Assembly (NCBI RefSeq): GCF_016863655.1
Contig: NZ_BOPH01000016.1
Span: 29,417-93,416 of the forward strand
DNA length: 64,000 nt
Reading direction: 5' to 3'
DNA from: Virgisporangium ochraceum
Lineage (GTDB): Bacteria; Actinomycetota; Actinomycetes; Mycobacteriales; Micromonosporaceae
Below, piece by piece: positions 1 through 11,781 of this stretch. A program made the translations under genes and the position numbers. The notes below the pieces were generated by a model. The model was given only the letters and a program-made list of their open reading frames with translations, made no database searches and had not been told where the DNA came from. Each line of letters starts with the position of its first letter. Within the stretch, counting starts at the first letter, position 1.

Positions 1-283
1 GGCCGACGAACAGGCCCAGCACGCCGAAACCGATGGCGAACGCCAGCGCGAAGGCCAGACCGATGAAGCCGCCGATGCGGACGCTCGCGATGATCGTGTC
101 GCCCTCGCGGGTGCCCTCGACCACGTCGCGGGCGGCGTCGATGGTGGCGCCCAGCGTGGTGAGCGAGAGGATCGCGCTGATGATCTGGAGCGCTGCCAGA
201 AGGTACAGCGCCCAGACCGCGATGCTCACCTGAACCGGACGCGGCATGCGGGATGGGGCGGGCGGCTCAGCCGGGAAGGCCAT
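1..283 (-). CDS. Partial integral membrane protein, C-terminus outside window
   Basis: The 5' part of a minus-strand gene that runs off the left edge; 94 codons are visible. ATG at 283 follows a strong GGAGGAG Shine-Dalgarno 8-9 bases upstream. The protein starts MAFPAEPPAPSRMPRP, a Pro-rich cytoplasmic head. A hydrophobic helix follows (about residues 19-42), then a charged loop with DAARDVVEGTREGD, then a second hydrophobic stretch (about 69-94) cut by the window edge. Function is not recognisable. It lies downstream of clpB on the same strand, separated by a clpB terminator hairpin, so it is probably an independent transcription unit. Confidence 0.7.
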   Translation of the reverse strand, partial: MAFPAEPPAPSRMPRPVQVSIAVWALYLLAALQIISAILSLTTLGATIDAARDVVEGTREGDTIIASVRIGGFIGLAFALAFAIGFGVLGLFVG

Positions 284-362
284 TCGGGATCTCCTCCTCG
301 TAAATGCGCCAGCACAAACTATCGGCACCGGGCCGAACGCGCGACCGCCCCGAGAAGGAGGA

Positions 363-397
363 CCGCCGGTCCCGGAGAAGGACACCGGGACCGGCGG
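363..397 (-). terminator. Hairpin downstream of clpB
   Basis: A perfect 13-bp inverted repeat, CCGCCGGTCCCGG (363-375) and its complement (385-397), with a 9-nt loop. It lies 13 bases after the clpB stop. There is no clear U-run after it on the minus strand, as is common for actinobacterial terminators. Confidence 0.6.
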
Positions 398-410
398 AAA
401 GCGGAGGTAA

Positions 411-3008
411 CTACCGGGGGTGGGTGACCAGACCCTTCTTGTCGTCGGCCAGGTCGACCACCACGGTGTCGCCGTCGCGGACGTCGCCGGCCAGCAGCGC
501 CTTCGCGAGCTGGTCGCCGATCGCGGTCTGCACCAGGCGCCGCAACGGCCGCGCCCCGTACACGGGGTCGTATCCGTGGCTCGCCAGCCAGTCGCGGGCC
601 GCGTCACCGACGTCGAGCGCCAGCCGCCGCTCGGCCAACCGCTTGCTGAGGCGCGCCAACTGGATGTCGACGATCGCGCGGAGGTCGTCGGAGGTGAGGC
701 CCGCGAACACCACGATGTCGTCGAGACGGTTCAGGAACTCGGGCTTGAAATGCGAGCGGACCGTCGACAGCACGGCGTCGCGGATCTGCTCACCGGTGAG
801 CGTGGGATCGGCGATGACCGACGAACCCAGGTTCGACGTGAGAATCAGGATCGCGTTGCGGAAGTCGACCGTGCGGCCCTGCCCGTCGGTGAGCCGACCG
901 TCGTCGAGCACCTGCAGCAGAACGTCGAACACGTCGGGATGCGCCTTCTCGACCTCGTCGAGAAGCACCACCGAGTAGGGACGCCGGCGCACCGCCTCGG
1001 TGAGCTGGCCGCCCTCCTCGTACCCGATGTACCCGGGCGGCGCACCCAGCAGCCGGGCCACCGAGTGCTTCTCGCCGTACTCGCTCATGTCGATGCGCAC
1101 CATCGCGCGCTCGTCATCGAAGAGGAACTCGGCGAGCGCCTTCGCGAGCTCGGTCTTGCCGACACCGGTCGGGCCGAGGAACAGGAAGCTGCCCGTCGGC
1201 CGGTCGGGGTCGGCGATGCCCGCACGGGCCCGGCGCACCGCGTCGGACACCGCGGAGACCGCCTCGGCCTGACCGATGACGCGCGCCCGCAGCGACGACT
1301 CCATCCGCAGCAGCTTCGCCGTCTCGCCCTCGAGCAGCCGGCCGGCCGGGATGCCCGTCCACGCCGCCACGACCGCGGCGACGTCGTCGGCGCTGACCTC
1401 CTCCTTCAGCATCGCGCCGGCCGCCTGCAGCGCGGCCAGCTCCCGCTCCGCCTGCTCCAGCTGCTGCTGACGCTCGGGGATCAGCCCGTGCTCCAGCTCC
1501 GACGCCCGCGTGGCGTCGTAGGTCGTCTCCCGGGTGACGAGCTTGTACTCGTCCTTGAGCGCCTCGAGCTGCTCCTTGGTGCTGGCGATCGCCGCGATGT
1601 GCTCCTTCTCGGTGCGCCACCGCTCGTTCAGCGCGGCCAGCTGCTCCTTGCGCTCGGCCAGCTCGCCGCGCAGGCGGTCGAGCCGGTGCGCGCTCGCCTC
1701 GTCGGGCTCCTTCTTGAGCGCCATCTCCTCGAGTTCGAGGCGCCGCACGATGCGCTCGATCTCGTCGACCTCGGTGGGACGCGAGTCGATCTCCATCCGC
1801 AGCCGCGACGCCGCCTCGTCGACGAGGTCGATGGCCTTGTCGGGCAGGAAACGGTCGGCGATGTAGCGGTCGGAGAGCGCGGCCGCCGCCACGATCGCCG
1901 CGTCGGTGATGCGGACACCGTGGTGCACCTCGTAGCGCTCCTTGAGCCCACGCAGGATGCCGATGGTGTCCTCGACGCTCGGCTCACCGACGAAGACCGG
2001 CTGGAACCGGCGCTCCAACGCCGGGTCCTTCTCGATGTGCTCGCGGTACTCGTCGAGCGTGGTGGCACCCACCATGCGCAGCTCGCCCCGCGCCAGCATC
2101 GGCTTCAGCATGTTGCCGGCGTCCATCGAGCCTTCGCCCTTGCCGGCCCCCACGACGGTGTGCAACTCGTCGATGAACGTGATGACCTGGCCGTCGGAGT
2201 TCTTGATCTCCTCCAGGACGGACTTGAGGCGCTCCTCGAACTGCCCGCGGTACTGGGCACCGGCGACCATCGCGCCGAGGTCGAGGCTCACCAGACGCTT
2301 GTCGCGCAACGACTCCGGCACGTCGCCGGCCACGATGCGCTGCGCCAGCCCTTCGACGATGGCGGTCTTGCCGACGCCGGGCTCACCGATGAGGACGGGG
2401 TTGTTCTTGGTACGGCGGCTCAGCACCTGGATGACGCGCCGGATCTCGGAGTCGCGCCCGATGACCGGGTCGACCTTGCCGTCGCGGGCCCGCGCGGTGA
2501 GGTCGAGGCCGTACTTCTCCAGCGCCTGGTAGGTGGCTTCCGGGTCGGGGTTGGTGACCCGGCGCTCGCCGCCGCGCACCTGGGGGAACGCGGCCACGAG
2601 GGTGTCTTCGGTGGCGCCGGCCTGCCGTAGCGTGTCGGCCACCGGGCCGCCGACGCGGGCGAGACCGGCGAGCAGGTGCTCGGTGGACGTGTACTCGTCG
2701 CCCAACGGGCGGGCGATCTGCTCGGCGGCACCGATCGCGTTGGCGAACTCGCGGGCGAGCGTGGGCTCGGTGATGCTCGACCCCTTGACGGTCGGCAGCT
2801 TGTCGAGGGCCTTCGTGGCGGCCCGGCGCACGTCGGCGGCGTTGGCACCGGCCGCGCGCAGCAGGGCCGGCGCGTACGTGCCGCCGGTGTCGAGCAACGA
2901 CAGCAGCAGGTGCCAGGCCTCGACGGTCGCGTGGCCACGCTGCGTTGCCGTGGCGACAGCCGCGGAGATCACCTCGCGGCTCTTGTTGGTGAGGCGTTCG
3001 GCGTTCAT
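411..3008 (-). CDS. clpB: ATP-dependent disaggregase ClpB (Hsp100)
   Basis: Cytoplasmic hexameric Hsp100 that pulls polypeptides out of aggregates together with DnaK/DnaJ/GrpE. At 865 aa it is full length. Order of parts: Clp N-domain (about 1-150); first AAA+ domain with Walker A GEPGVGKT at 208-215; a charged coiled-coil middle domain typical of ClpB (about 410-525); second AAA+ domain with GPTGVGKT near 610; and a ClpB C-terminal domain. ATG at 3008 has GGGGAG upstream. The promoter region carries an HspR-type repeat, so heat-shock control shared with dnaK 4 kb away is likely. In Streptomyces clpB is also close to the dnaK operon. Confidence 0.98.
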   Translation of the reverse strand: MNAERLTNKSREVISAAVATATQRGHATVEAWHLLLSLLDTGGTYAPALLRAAGANAADVRRAATKALDKLPTVKGSSITEPTLAREFANAIGAAEQIARPLGDEYTSTEHLLAGLARVGGPVADTLRQAGATEDTLVAAFPQVRGGERRVTNPDPEATYQALEKYGLDLTARARDGKVDPVIGRDSEIRRVIQVLSRRTKNNPVLIGEPGVGKTAIVEGLAQRIVAGDVPESLRDKRLVSLDLGAMVAGAQYRGQFEERLKSVLEEIKNSDGQVITFIDELHTVVGAGKGEGSMDAGNMLKPMLARGELRMVGATTLDEYREHIEKDPALERRFQPVFVGEPSVEDTIGILRGLKERYEVHHGVRITDAAIVAAAALSDRYIADRFLPDKAIDLVDEAASRLRMEIDSRPTEVDEIERIVRRLELEEMALKKEPDEASAHRLDRLRGELAERKEQLAALNERWRTEKEHIAAIASTKEQLEALKDEYKLVTRETTYDATRASELEHGLIPERQQQLEQAERELAALQAAGAMLKEEVSADDVAAVVAAWTGIPAGRLLEGETAKLLRMESSLRARVIGQAEAVSAVSDAVRRARAGIADPDRPTGSFLFLGPTGVGKTELAKALAEFLFDDERAMVRIDMSEYGEKHSVARLLGAPPGYIGYEEGGQLTEAVRRRPYSVVLLDEVEKAHPDVFDVLLQVLDDGRLTDGQGRTVDFRNAILILTSNLGSSVIADPTLTGEQIRDAVLSTVRSHFKPEFLNRLDDIVVFAGLTSDDLRAIVDIQLARLSKRLAERRLALDVGDAARDWLASHGYDPVYGARPLRRLVQTAIGDQLAKALLAGDVRDGDTVVVDLADDKKGLVTHPR

Positions 3009-3040
3009 GGGCTCCCCGGTCGGTGTTCACAAAGTCGGTG

Positions 3041-3063
3041 AGTTGAGCCTACCTCGCTCAACT
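3041..3063. promoter_or_regulatory. HAIR site (HspR operator) upstream of clpB
   Basis: AGTTGAG (3041-3047) and CTCAACT (3057-3063) are inverted with 9 bases between them. The core TTGAG-N9-CTCAA has exactly the geometry of the HAIR consensus CTTGAGT-N7-ACTCAAG bound by HspR. It lies 33 bases upstream of the clpB ATG, where a bound repressor would block the promoter. The outer consensus C is replaced by G on the left arm. Confidence 0.8.
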
Positions 3064-3107
3064 TTAGAGCGGCAACGCAATGCGGGAACAACCCGATGGG
3101 ACCGGGG

Positions 3108-4196
3108 TCAGCGCCACCTGGCGTCGACGGTCACCCGGTTCCACACGCGGATGCCGCCACTGCCGCTACCCAGCCAGACGTCCCACGGCGCTACCGACGT
3201 CAGCACGGTGCCGTCGCCCAGCCGGCGCACCGAGACCGCGTTCATCGGCCGGTCGGAGTGGTGGAAATGGCCGTCGAAGTGCAGGTAGCTGAACCGGCTG
3301 CACGCCACCGCCAGCACCCCGCCGCCCAGCGCGACCGCGCCGCCCAGCCGGGTCGGCAGGGCGATGCCGCGCTTCACCTCACGCCATTCACCCTCGTCCC
3401 ACCGGTAGGCGGAAAGTGTGTCGGTGCCGTTCGCGACCAGCCACACGTCCCTGCCGTCGGGTGACACCGACAGCCGCACCGAGTCGGCCGCCGGCACGGT
3501 CACCGGCTCGCCGAGCGGCGCCCAGCTACGACCGTCGTCGCGGCTCGCCGCGGCGGCCACCGACGTTCCGGATGCCGCGACCGCGAGGAGCGTGCCGTCG
3601 GGTGCCCGGTCGACGCCACGCAGACCGCCGTCCAGCGGAGGCTGCGTCGGCGCCGGACGGCCGTCCATCAGGAGGACGGGCGTGCACTCCTGCTGCTGGT
3701 CGACGCAGCCGACGCCCGGACCGCGGAGGTACTCCGCCGGTGCCGGCTCGCCGTCGCCGCCCCGCACGAAGGTGCGCCCGGCGTCGGAGGACCGGAACCA
3801 CCCCAGCGGCTGGCTCGCCACGATGATCGTGTCGGCGTCGACCAGCCAGAGCCGCGCCGCCTCCGCCCGCTCGAAGGGCAGGGTCCGCTCGACCCAGCTC
3901 TGGCCGCCGTCGAACGTGACGAACAGCGCTCCGCGACACTCCTGCGAGCAGCCCGAGAACAGCACGTACCCGGTGTAGGCGTTGGCGAACTCCAGCACCT
4001 GCGGGCGGAGCCCCTCGCGGACGGTCAGCTCGCTGTGCCGCTCGACCGGCCCGGCGGACGCAGCCGACCCGCGCTCACGTGCGTCATCTATGGGTTTCTT
4101 CTTCGGACCGCACGCGCCCGATGCGAGCACCACGACGGCGGCCGCGACCACGGCGACCGTTCGGCGCAGCGGGAGGCGGTCCGACACGGCTCCCAT
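3108..4196 (-). CDS. Secreted lipoprotein with BNR/Asp-box beta-propeller repeats
   Basis: A 362-aa protein. The N-terminal Arg-rich head and hydrophobic stretch end in LASGAC, a somewhat non-canonical lipobox with Cys at about residue 29, suggesting lipid anchoring outside the membrane. The rest contains at least three Asp-box motifs of the S/T-x-D-x-G-x-T/S-W/F type (TFDGGQSW, SSDAGRTF, SRDDGRSW), typical of sialidase-like or Ycf48-like propellers. No catalytic set is evident, so a binding role is more likely than an enzyme. ATG at 4196 is chosen because it begins a compact signal peptide; longer upstream reading has no signal features. It is transcribed toward clpB, but the HAIR region separates the two. 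Confidence 0.8.
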   Translation of the reverse strand: MGAVSDRLPLRRTVAVVAAAVVVLASGACGPKKKPIDDARERGSAASAGPVERHSELTVREGLRPQVLEFANAYTGYVLFSGCSQECRGALFVTFDGGQSWVERTLPFERAEAARLWLVDADTIIVASQPLGWFRSSDAGRTFVRGGDGEPAPAEYLRGPGVGCVDQQQECTPVLLMDGRPAPTQPPLDGGLRGVDRAPDGTLLAVAASGTSVAAAASRDDGRSWAPLGEPVTVPAADSVRLSVSPDGRDVWLVANGTDTLSAYRWDEGEWREVKRGIALPTRLGGAVALGGGVLAVACSRFSYLHFDGHFHHSDRPMNAVSVRRLGDGTVLTSVAPWDVWLGSGSGGIRVWNRVTVDARWR

Positions 4197-4392
4197 TGTG
4201 GGACGAAGCGCCGGCGGCGATGGGGAGGGTCGTCGATCGCTTTGGTAACGGTCGGCGCATCGGGCCTGCCCAGGCGGTTCCCCCTCTTCCGCCCAGCGTG
4301 CTGTTCGGGCTACCGTGAGCCCAGCCCAGATCCCCGTGAACAAGGCGGATTCCGGGCAAAGTGGGCACCGGATGGAACACCGGGGAGTATCG

Positions 4393-4824
4393 GTGAGCGT
4401 GCAGCAGGAATCGTTCCGGGGCTTCGGAAATCCCGTCGACCCGCAACCGGCCGAGCTGAAGGCCTGGGCGTACCACCCCGACTCGGTGCCGCTGGAGACC
4501 ATGCCGGCCGACTGGGACCTGCTCGTCGCCTCGAACGACCGGCTCGTCGGCACCACGTTCGAGCTCGCGTTCGACGCCGGCTGCCCGGCCCGGCGGTTCG
4601 CCCTGCACTGCATGTACATCTACGCCGCCGACTCGATCCGCACCGGCTTCCGGGCCCACCCGAAGCGGCGGCTCCGCAAGTTCGTCGAACAGGCCGAGGA
4701 GCAGGGCGACGCGCTGCTGACCGGCTGGGCCCACAACGTGCGGGCCCTCCAGAACCGGCCCGACCTGTTCGACTACTACGACTGGTGCGAGGGCGGGCTG
4801 GTCCGCAGCCCCCGCCGCATCTAG
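4393..4824 (+). CDS. Conserved actinobacterial hypothetical protein
   Basis: A 143-aa soluble protein that I do not recognise functionally. GTG at 4393 is preferred because GGGGAG lies 8 bases upstream; an in-frame ATG at 4372 lacks a ribosome-binding site. The sequence is rich in aromatic and charged residues (AWAYHPDSVP, ADWDLLVAS, CMYIYAADSIRTGF, FDYYDWCEGG) and contains four cysteines. There is no signal peptide or membrane segment. It converges with hspR across a strong hairpin. Confidence 0.75.
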   Translation: MSVQQESFRGFGNPVDPQPAELKAWAYHPDSVPLETMPADWDLLVASNDRLVGTTFELAFDAGCPARRFALHCMYIYAADSIRTGFRAHPKRRLRKFVEQAEEQGDALLTGWAHNVRALQNRPDLFDYYDWCEGGLVRSPRRI

Positions 4825-4830
4825 ACAGTA

Positions 4831-4878
4831 GATCTTGGACGCCTGTGCATCGAATTCGATGCACAATCGTCCAAGATC
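4831..4878. terminator. Long nested palindrome between convergent genes
   Basis: Outer arms GATCTTGGACG (4831-4841) and CGTCCAAGATC (4868-4878) flank a perfect 22-bp palindrome (4844-4865) whose central 20 bases are GTGCATCGAATTCGATGCAC. Only a 2x2 mismatch interrupts the 48-bp symmetry. It sits 6 bases after the upstream gene's stop and 11 bases after the hspR stop, so a bidirectional terminator is the simplest reading. Confidence 0.7.
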
Positions 4879-4889
4879 GCCGCGCGGGG

Positions 4890-5294
4890 TTACAGCTGGC
4901 CCTGGCGCCAGATCACCACTGAGCGCTGCGTGGTGCGGCGCACCAGGTCGCGGCTCGGGAACGCGGCCGAGTTGGTCTCGGCCAGCATCCGGTGCGCCTC
5001 GTCGAGCGCCCGCTCCAGCTGCTCGACCCGCTGCTGGAGCTGCTCGGCCCACTGCTCGAGCTCGATGATCCGCTTGATGCCGGCGAGGTTGACGCCCTCC
5101 TCCTGGGAGAGCCGCTGCACCTCGCGCAGCAGGGCGACGTCGCGGGCGCTGTACCGGCGCCCGCCACCCGGCGTGCGCTGCGGCTGCACGAGTCCGAGAC
5201 GGTCGTACTGCCGCAGCGTCTGCGGATGCATGCCGGCCATGCGGGCCGCCACGGAGATGATCAGGACCTTGGCGTCGGCTTCGAACTGAGTCAT
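4890..5294 (-). CDS. hspR: Heat-shock repressor HspR (MerR family)
   Basis: A 134-aa MerR-type DNA-binding protein that represses the dnaK operon and clpB through HAIR sites, with DnaK as co-repressor in characterised actinomycetes. The winged helix-turn-helix is visible at about 13-80 ([20 protein letters not shown], then [17 protein letters not shown]). A coiled coil with heptads [17 protein letters not shown] follows, then a basic tail. ATG at 5294 overlaps the dnaJ stop as ATGA, showing translational coupling; it is the last gene of the dnaK-grpE-dnaJ-hspR operon. Confidence 0.96.
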   Translation of the reverse strand: MTQFEADAKVLIISVAARMAGMHPQTLRQYDRLGLVQPQRTPGGGRRYSARDVALLREVQRLSQEEGVNLAGIKRIIELEQWAEQLQQRVEQLERALDEAHRMLAETNSAAFPSRDLVRRTTQRSVVIWRQGQL

Positions 5295-6493
5295 GGCGAC
5301 CTCCGTCCCTTCGACAGCTCCGCCTCGATGCGCTCCCGACCCGCCGGAGCGGTGTGGGTGGCGAACTCCTCCATCGCCTTGCGCGCCTCGGGAGACAGCT
5401 CCTTGGGCACCTGCACCTCGATCGTGACGAGCAGGTCGCCCGGCGTCGAACTCTTCCGCGGCACACCCCGGCCCCGGACCCGGAGCACCCTGCCGCTGGG
5501 GGTACCCGGAGGCACCCGCACGGTCACCTGACCGTCGAGCGTCGGCACCACGACGTCGACCCCGAGCGTCGCCTCGGCGATGGTCACCGGAACGGTGATA
5601 CCGAGGTTCTGCCCCGACCGTGTGAACAACGCGTGCGGCTTGACCCGCACCAGCACGTACAGGTCGCCCGCCGTGCCACCCCGGTCGCCCGGTTCGCCCC
5701 GGCCGGACAGGCGGATGCGCTGCCCGTCGTCGACCCCCGGCGGGATCCGCACGGTGAGCGTGCGCGGCTTGGTGACCGCGCCGGTTCCCTTGCAGTCGCC
5801 GCACTTCTCGTCGACGACCGTGCCGACGCCCTGGCAGTCGCGGCACGGCTCGGAGAACTGGAACGCACCCTGGTTCGTGGAGACCAGCCCGACGCCGTTG
5901 CACTTCGGGCAGGTGCGCGGCTCGGTGCCCGGCTTGGCACCCGTGCCGTGACAGGTCTCGCACCGCCCGGGCGCCCGCAGCGTCAACGGCAGGGTCGCGC
6001 CCTGCACCGCTTCCTCGAACCCGAGCGCCAGCTCGGCCTCGACGTCGCGGCCCCGGTTCGGCCCGCCGCGCCGGGCGGCGGAGTTGCCCTGGAACAGCGA
6101 GCCGAACAGATCGCCGAAGCCGCCGCCGAAGCGGCCCCGCTCGCCGGTCGTCGCTCCGCCGGCACCGGATCCCTGGTTGCCGAACAGGTCACCGAGGTCG
6201 AACGGCACGCTGCTGGTGCCGCCACCCGGCCGGGCGTTGCGCCGCATCGCCCCGCCACCGAACAGCGAGCGCGTGTCGTCGTACTCCTTGCGCTTCGCCG
6301 GGTCGGAGAGCACCGCGTTGGCCTCCGAGACCGCCTTGAACTTGGTCTCGGCGGCCGCGTCGCCCGGGTTCCGGTCGGGGTGCAGCTCGCGGGCGAGCTT
6401 GCGGTAGGCCTTCTTGATGTCGTCGGCGGAGGCGGACCGGGTGACCCCAAGCACCTTGTAGTAGTCCTTCTCCAGCCAGTCCTTGGAACTCAC
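5291..6493 (-). CDS. dnaJ: Chaperone DnaJ (Hsp40)
   Basis: A 400-aa co-chaperone that stimulates DnaK ATPase and delivers substrates. The J-domain is at the N-terminus ([11 protein letters not shown] motif at about residues 39-41), followed by a Gly/Phe-rich linker. Four CxxCxGxG zinc motifs follow ([32 protein letters not shown]) and then the C-terminal substrate-binding domains. It starts at GTG 6493, preceded by GAGGAGGTGA. It lies 21 bases after grpE and overlaps hspR by 4 bases. Confidence 0.98.
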   Translation of the reverse strand: MSSKDWLEKDYYKVLGVTRSASADDIKKAYRKLARELHPDRNPGDAAAETKFKAVSEANAVLSDPAKRKEYDDTRSLFGGGAMRRNARPGGGTSSVPFDLGDLFGNQGSGAGGATTGERGRFGGGFGDLFGSLFQGNSAARRGGPNRGRDVEAELALGFEEAVQGATLPLTLRAPGRCETCHGTGAKPGTEPRTCPKCNGVGLVSTNQGAFQFSEPCRDCQGVGTVVDEKCGDCKGTGAVTKPRTLTVRIPPGVDDGQRIRLSGRGEPGDRGGTAGDLYVLVRVKPHALFTRSGQNLGITVPVTIAEATLGVDVVVPTLDGQVTVRVPPGTPSGRVLRVRGRGVPRKSSTPGDLLVTIEVQVPKELSPEARKAMEEFATHTAPAGRERIEAELSKGRRSP

Positions 6494-6514
6494 CCGGTCA
6501 CCTCCTCTGTCTTC

Positions 6515-7203
6515 TTATTCCGGATCCGCAACTTCGACCATCGCCGGCCGCAGCAGCCGCTCGCCGAGCAGGTAGCCGCGCCGCATCACCGACACGCACG
6601 ACGGCTCCGTGACCTCGGCGGAGGTGCGGTGCGCGACCGCCTCGTGGCGGGTCGGGTCGAACGCGTCGCCCTGGGAACCGAACGGCGTCAACCCGAACTT
6701 GCCCAGCGCCGCGACCAACTGGTCGGCGACCGCACCGAACGGCCCGGTCAGGTCACCGTGCTCCCGGGCCCGATCAAGATCATCGAGGACCGGGAGCAGC
6801 ACGCCGAGCACCTCGGCGATACCGTCGTTGCGGGCGTTCGCCTGGTCACGGGCGACCCGCTTGCGGTAGTTGGCGTACTCGGCGGTGATGCGCTGCAGGT
6901 CACGGACCCGCTCGTCGATCTCGGTGCGCAGGGCGCCGATCTCGGCGCTCTGGGCGGTACCGCCGGCGACCTCATTGTCGCCGACGGCGTCCTTCACCGC
7001 CTCAGCGAGCGGATCGCCGTGCACCTTCTCCAGCTTCTCGTCCGGGGCGGCGTGCTTGCCCGCCCCGTCCGGCTTGGAGTGCTTCCCGGTGTCGCCGTTG
7101 CCCGCCGGTTCGCCGGCGCTCGCCTCGGCGGCCGTGTCGACCTTGGCGGCCGGGTCTCCGGCGGCCTCCGGCGACGGTGCTTCCGAAGAACGTCGGCTGT
7201 GGG

Positions 7204-7207
<4 letters not shown>
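6515..7207 (-). CDS. grpE: Nucleotide exchange factor GrpE
   Basis: A 230-aa dimeric exchange factor for DnaK. The first 75 residues form an acidic, Ala/Pro-rich low-complexity extension. The long coiled-coil helix follows ([32 protein letters not shown]), then the beta-wing domain with the family signature ending [20 protein letters not shown] at 7207 overlaps the dnaK stop as GTGA, so the two genes are translationally coupled. Confidence 0.97.
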
Positions 7208-9123
<1,916 letters not shown>

Positions 9124-9142
9124 GGTGGATGATCCTCCGATA

Positions 9143-9163
9143 GTTGAGTGTGCTGGACTCAAC
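9143..9163. promoter_or_regulatory. HAIR site 1 upstream of dnaK
   Basis: GTTGAGT (9143-9149), seven bases, then ACTCAAC (9157-9163): a perfect inverted repeat matching HAIR geometry. The outermost base differs from the C/G consensus on both arms but symmetrically. It begins 20 bases upstream of the dnaK ATG. Confidence 0.88.
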
Positions 9164-9170
9164 ATTAGGA

Positions 9171-9191
9171 GTTGAGTCCACCAGACGCAAG
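9171..9191. promoter_or_regulatory. HAIR site 2 upstream of dnaK
   Basis: GTTGAGT (9171-9177), seven bases, then ACGCAAG (9185-9191). There is one mismatch to ACTCAAG, and the outer G matches consensus. It lies 28 bases from site 1, centre to centre. Together they form a tandem operator for HspR, as in Streptomyces dnaK promoters with several HAIRs. Confidence 0.75.
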
Positions 9192-9357
9192 TATGCCTCC
9201 CCGTCACCACCTGTGAGGACCGGTACACCAGCGAACGCCGTCCACCAGGGAATATGTGACAGAAGTTGCGGGCAGTCGCGGATCGTGCCCGGATCGTATT
9301 GCCGAACGCCGGGGGTTGGGCTGTTGCGAAAGACCCCGATCGGGCAACCTGTACACC

Positions 9358-11781
9358 GTGACGTCGCCGAGCGATCCCGCACCGCTGGCCGAACCTGCCC
9401 GGCCGCGTTCGGTGACGCCGGTTCCCCTGGCCCGGCGCACCACGAAACCCGCACCGCCCCCGGCCGGTCTGCCCCCGTCGGGGCCGCCCTCGCCGCAGGT
9501 GGCCGAGGAGCCCCCGGTGGCGGACCCCGACGCCGGACAGGCGGCGGAACGGGCGACGGAACCGCCGGCCGAACCGGCAGTGGAGACGCCGACCGTGGCT
9601 GATCCCGGCGGGGCCACGCCGGCCCCCGTGTCGGTGGCGAAGGCGCCGCCGACCGAGCCCCTGCGGGCGGCCGCGCCTCCCACGGAGCAGTTGCGGGCCG
9701 CGGCACCGTACGTCCCGGCGCCCTCCACACGGGCGACCCTGCCGGCCACGGCGCCACCCGCGTCGGCACCGCCGCCGTGGCCGCCGATCGCCGCCGACTC
9801 AAAAGCCGACACGGAGGCCGACACCACCGCAGCGGCGGAAGAGGCGGAAGTGAACGCTGAGCCGGAAGGGGAGACGGTCGAGGCCGTCGAGGCGGAACCG
9901 GCCGCTCCGGAGCCCGCCGCCCAGCCGGACACCGTTCCGGCCGAGGCGCCGACCCGGCGGGAGGAAGCGGAGGCCCTCGCCGCCGCCCGGCACCAGAACG
10001 GGTCGACGGCCAACGGAACCTCGCCGAAGAGCGTCGAGGTCGCGAAGCTCACCGCGTCACTGGTCGGGCTGCGGCACACGCTGGCCACCTCGCGGTACAC
10101 GCTGAACCTGCCCGGCGCCGAAGAGGCCGAGGCGACCCGGGCGGCCACCGTCGGCCAGCTCGACGACTACCTGCTGCCCCGCATGCGCCGGCTCGACGCG
10201 CCGCTGCTGGTGGTCGTCGGCGGATCCACGGGCGCGGGCAAGTCGACGCTGGTCAACAGCCTCGTGCGGGCGCCGGTCAGCCCCGCCGGGGTGCTGCGGC
10301 CGACCACCCGGGCACCCGTGCTGGTCTGCCACCCGGCCGACCTGCCCTGGTTCGCCGGCAGCCACCTGCTCCCGGGAATGGCCCGCACCTCCGGCCCGAG
10401 CACCGACCCGAACTCGTTGCAGGTGGTCAACGCCGCGCACCTCAGCCCCGGCCTGGCGTTCCTCGACGCGCCCGACATCGACTCCGTCGTCGACAGCAAC
10501 CGGGCCCTGGCCACCCAACTGCTCGCCGCCGCCGACCTGTGGCTGTTCGTCACCACGGCGGCCCGGTACGCCGACGCGGTGCCGTGGACGCTGCTGCGCA
10601 CCGCGAAGGAGCGCGGCACCGTCGTGGCGCTGGTGCTCGACCGGGTGCCGCCCGGCGCCGCCGACGAGATCGGCCCGCACCTCACCCAGATGCTGCGTGA
10701 CAACGGGCTCGGCGGTGCCCCGCTGTTCGTGCTGCCCGAGGCCTCCCTCGACGGCCAGGGCCTGCTCGCCGAGCGCGTGATCACCCCGCTGCGGGCCTGG
10801 TTCGACGAGCTGGCCAACTCCTCGCAGGCCCGGGCCGCGGTGGTGCGGCGCACCGTCGGCGGCGCGATCGACGCGCTCGGCCCGGTGGTGGACCGGCTCG
10901 CCGCCGCGGCCGACGAGCAGGTCGCGGCAGAGAAGGCGCTGGCCGGCGCGGTGCAGACCGCGTACGCCGACGCCGAGAACGCCATCGAGAACGGCATGCG
11001 TGACGGCGTGCTGCTCCGCGGCGAGGTGCTCTCCCGCTGGCAGGAACTCGTCGGCACCGGCGACCTGATGCGTGCCCTGCAGGCCCGGGTCGGACGCGCC
11101 CGCGACCGGGTGGTGGCGACGGTCACCGGCAAGCCGGCGCCCGGCAGGCAGTTCCAGGCCGCGCTGGAGTCCGGCGTGGTCACGCTGATCCGCGGTGCCG
11201 CCGCCGACGCGGCAGAGAAGGCGACCACGGCGTGGAAGAACCACCCGGCCGGCGCCAAGCTGCTCACCCCGGAGCTCGCCAAACCGTCGCCCGACCTCGA
11301 CAGCAACGCCCAGCGGCTCGTGCGCGACTGGCAGCGCGGCGTGCTCGACATGGTGCGGCAGGAGGCCGAGGGCAAGCTCAAGATCGCGAAGGTGAGCGCG
11401 TACGCGGTCAACGCGACCGGGCTGCTGGTGATGGTCAGCGTGTTCGCGGCGACGGCGTTCATACCGACCGGGCTCGAGGTCGCCACCGCCGCCGGCACCA
11501 CGGTCGCCGCGCAGAAGGTGCTCGAGGCCATCTTCGGCGACCAGGCCGTCCGGTCCCTCGCCGAGCGGGCCCGCGCCGACCTGCTCACGCGGGTCCAGGA
11601 ACTGCTGAACGCGGAGGCCGCGCGATTCGACGGACCGCGCGCCATGACGATGGTCGACCCACGGACGGCCTGGCGGCTGCGCGACTCCGCGACCGACGTG
11701 TCGGCCGCCCGGCAGGCCGTGAACCTGCCGGCCGGTGAGGTGCCCCGGCCCGGCCTGATCAAGACGGCGGGAGACAGATGA
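9358..11781 (+). CDS. Large membrane-associated GTPase, dynamin/Era-like, first of pair
   Basis: An 807-aa protein. The first about 215 residues are a Pro/Ala/Glu-rich disordered region. A TRAFAC-type GTPase domain follows, with P-loop GGSTGAGKS at about 287-295 and a switch II-like LDAPDID at about 371. A canonical NKxD is missing (VALVLDRVP stands in its place). A helical region leads to a hydrophobic segment (about 680-712, [15 protein letters not shown]), then further helices. GTG at 9358 is chosen; upstream in-frame sequence looks non-coding. It overlaps the next GTPase by ATGA. Such tandem GTPases resemble bacterial dynamin-like pairs such as Streptomyces DynA/DynB, but that assignment is inference; automated annotation often calls them ABC transporters. 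Confidence 0.85.
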   Translation: MTSPSDPAPLAEPARPRSVTPVPLARRTTKPAPPPAGLPPSGPPSPQVAEEPPVADPDAGQAAERATEPPAEPAVETPTVADPGGATPAPVSVAKAPPTEPLRAAAPPTEQLRAAAPYVPAPSTRATLPATAPPASAPPPWPPIAADSKADTEADTTAAAEEAEVNAEPEGETVEAVEAEPAAPEPAAQPDTVPAEAPTRREEAEALAAARHQNGSTANGTSPKSVEVAKLTASLVGLRHTLATSRYTLNLPGAEEAEATRAATVGQLDDYLLPRMRRLDAPLLVVVGGSTGAGKSTLVNSLVRAPVSPAGVLRPTTRAPVLVCHPADLPWFAGSHLLPGMARTSGPSTDPNSLQVVNAAHLSPGLAFLDAPDIDSVVDSNRALATQLLAAADLWLFVTTAARYADAVPWTLLRTAKERGTVVALVLDRVPPGAADEIGPHLTQMLRDNGLGGAPLFVLPEASLDGQGLLAERVITPLRAWFDELANSSQARAAVVRRTVGGAIDALGPVVDRLAAAADEQVAAEKALAGAVQTAYADAENAIENGMRDGVLLRGEVLSRWQELVGTGDLMRALQARVGRARDRVVATVTGKPAPGRQFQAALESGVVTLIRGAAADAAEKATTAWKNHPAGAKLLTPELAKPSPDLDSNAQRLVRDWQRGVLDMVRQEAEGKLKIAKVSAYAVNATGLLVMVSVFAATAFIPTGLEVATAAGTTVAAQKVLEAIFGDQAVRSLAERARADLLTRVQELLNAEAARFDGPRAMTMVDPRTAWRLRDSATDVSAARQAVNLPAGEVPRPGLIKTAGDR

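Noticed and set aside
420..2630. Long open frame antisense to clpB
   Set aside because: It mirrors clpB codons in a high-GC genome; the translation is Arg/Leu/Val-rich low-complexity without domains, while clpB is certain.
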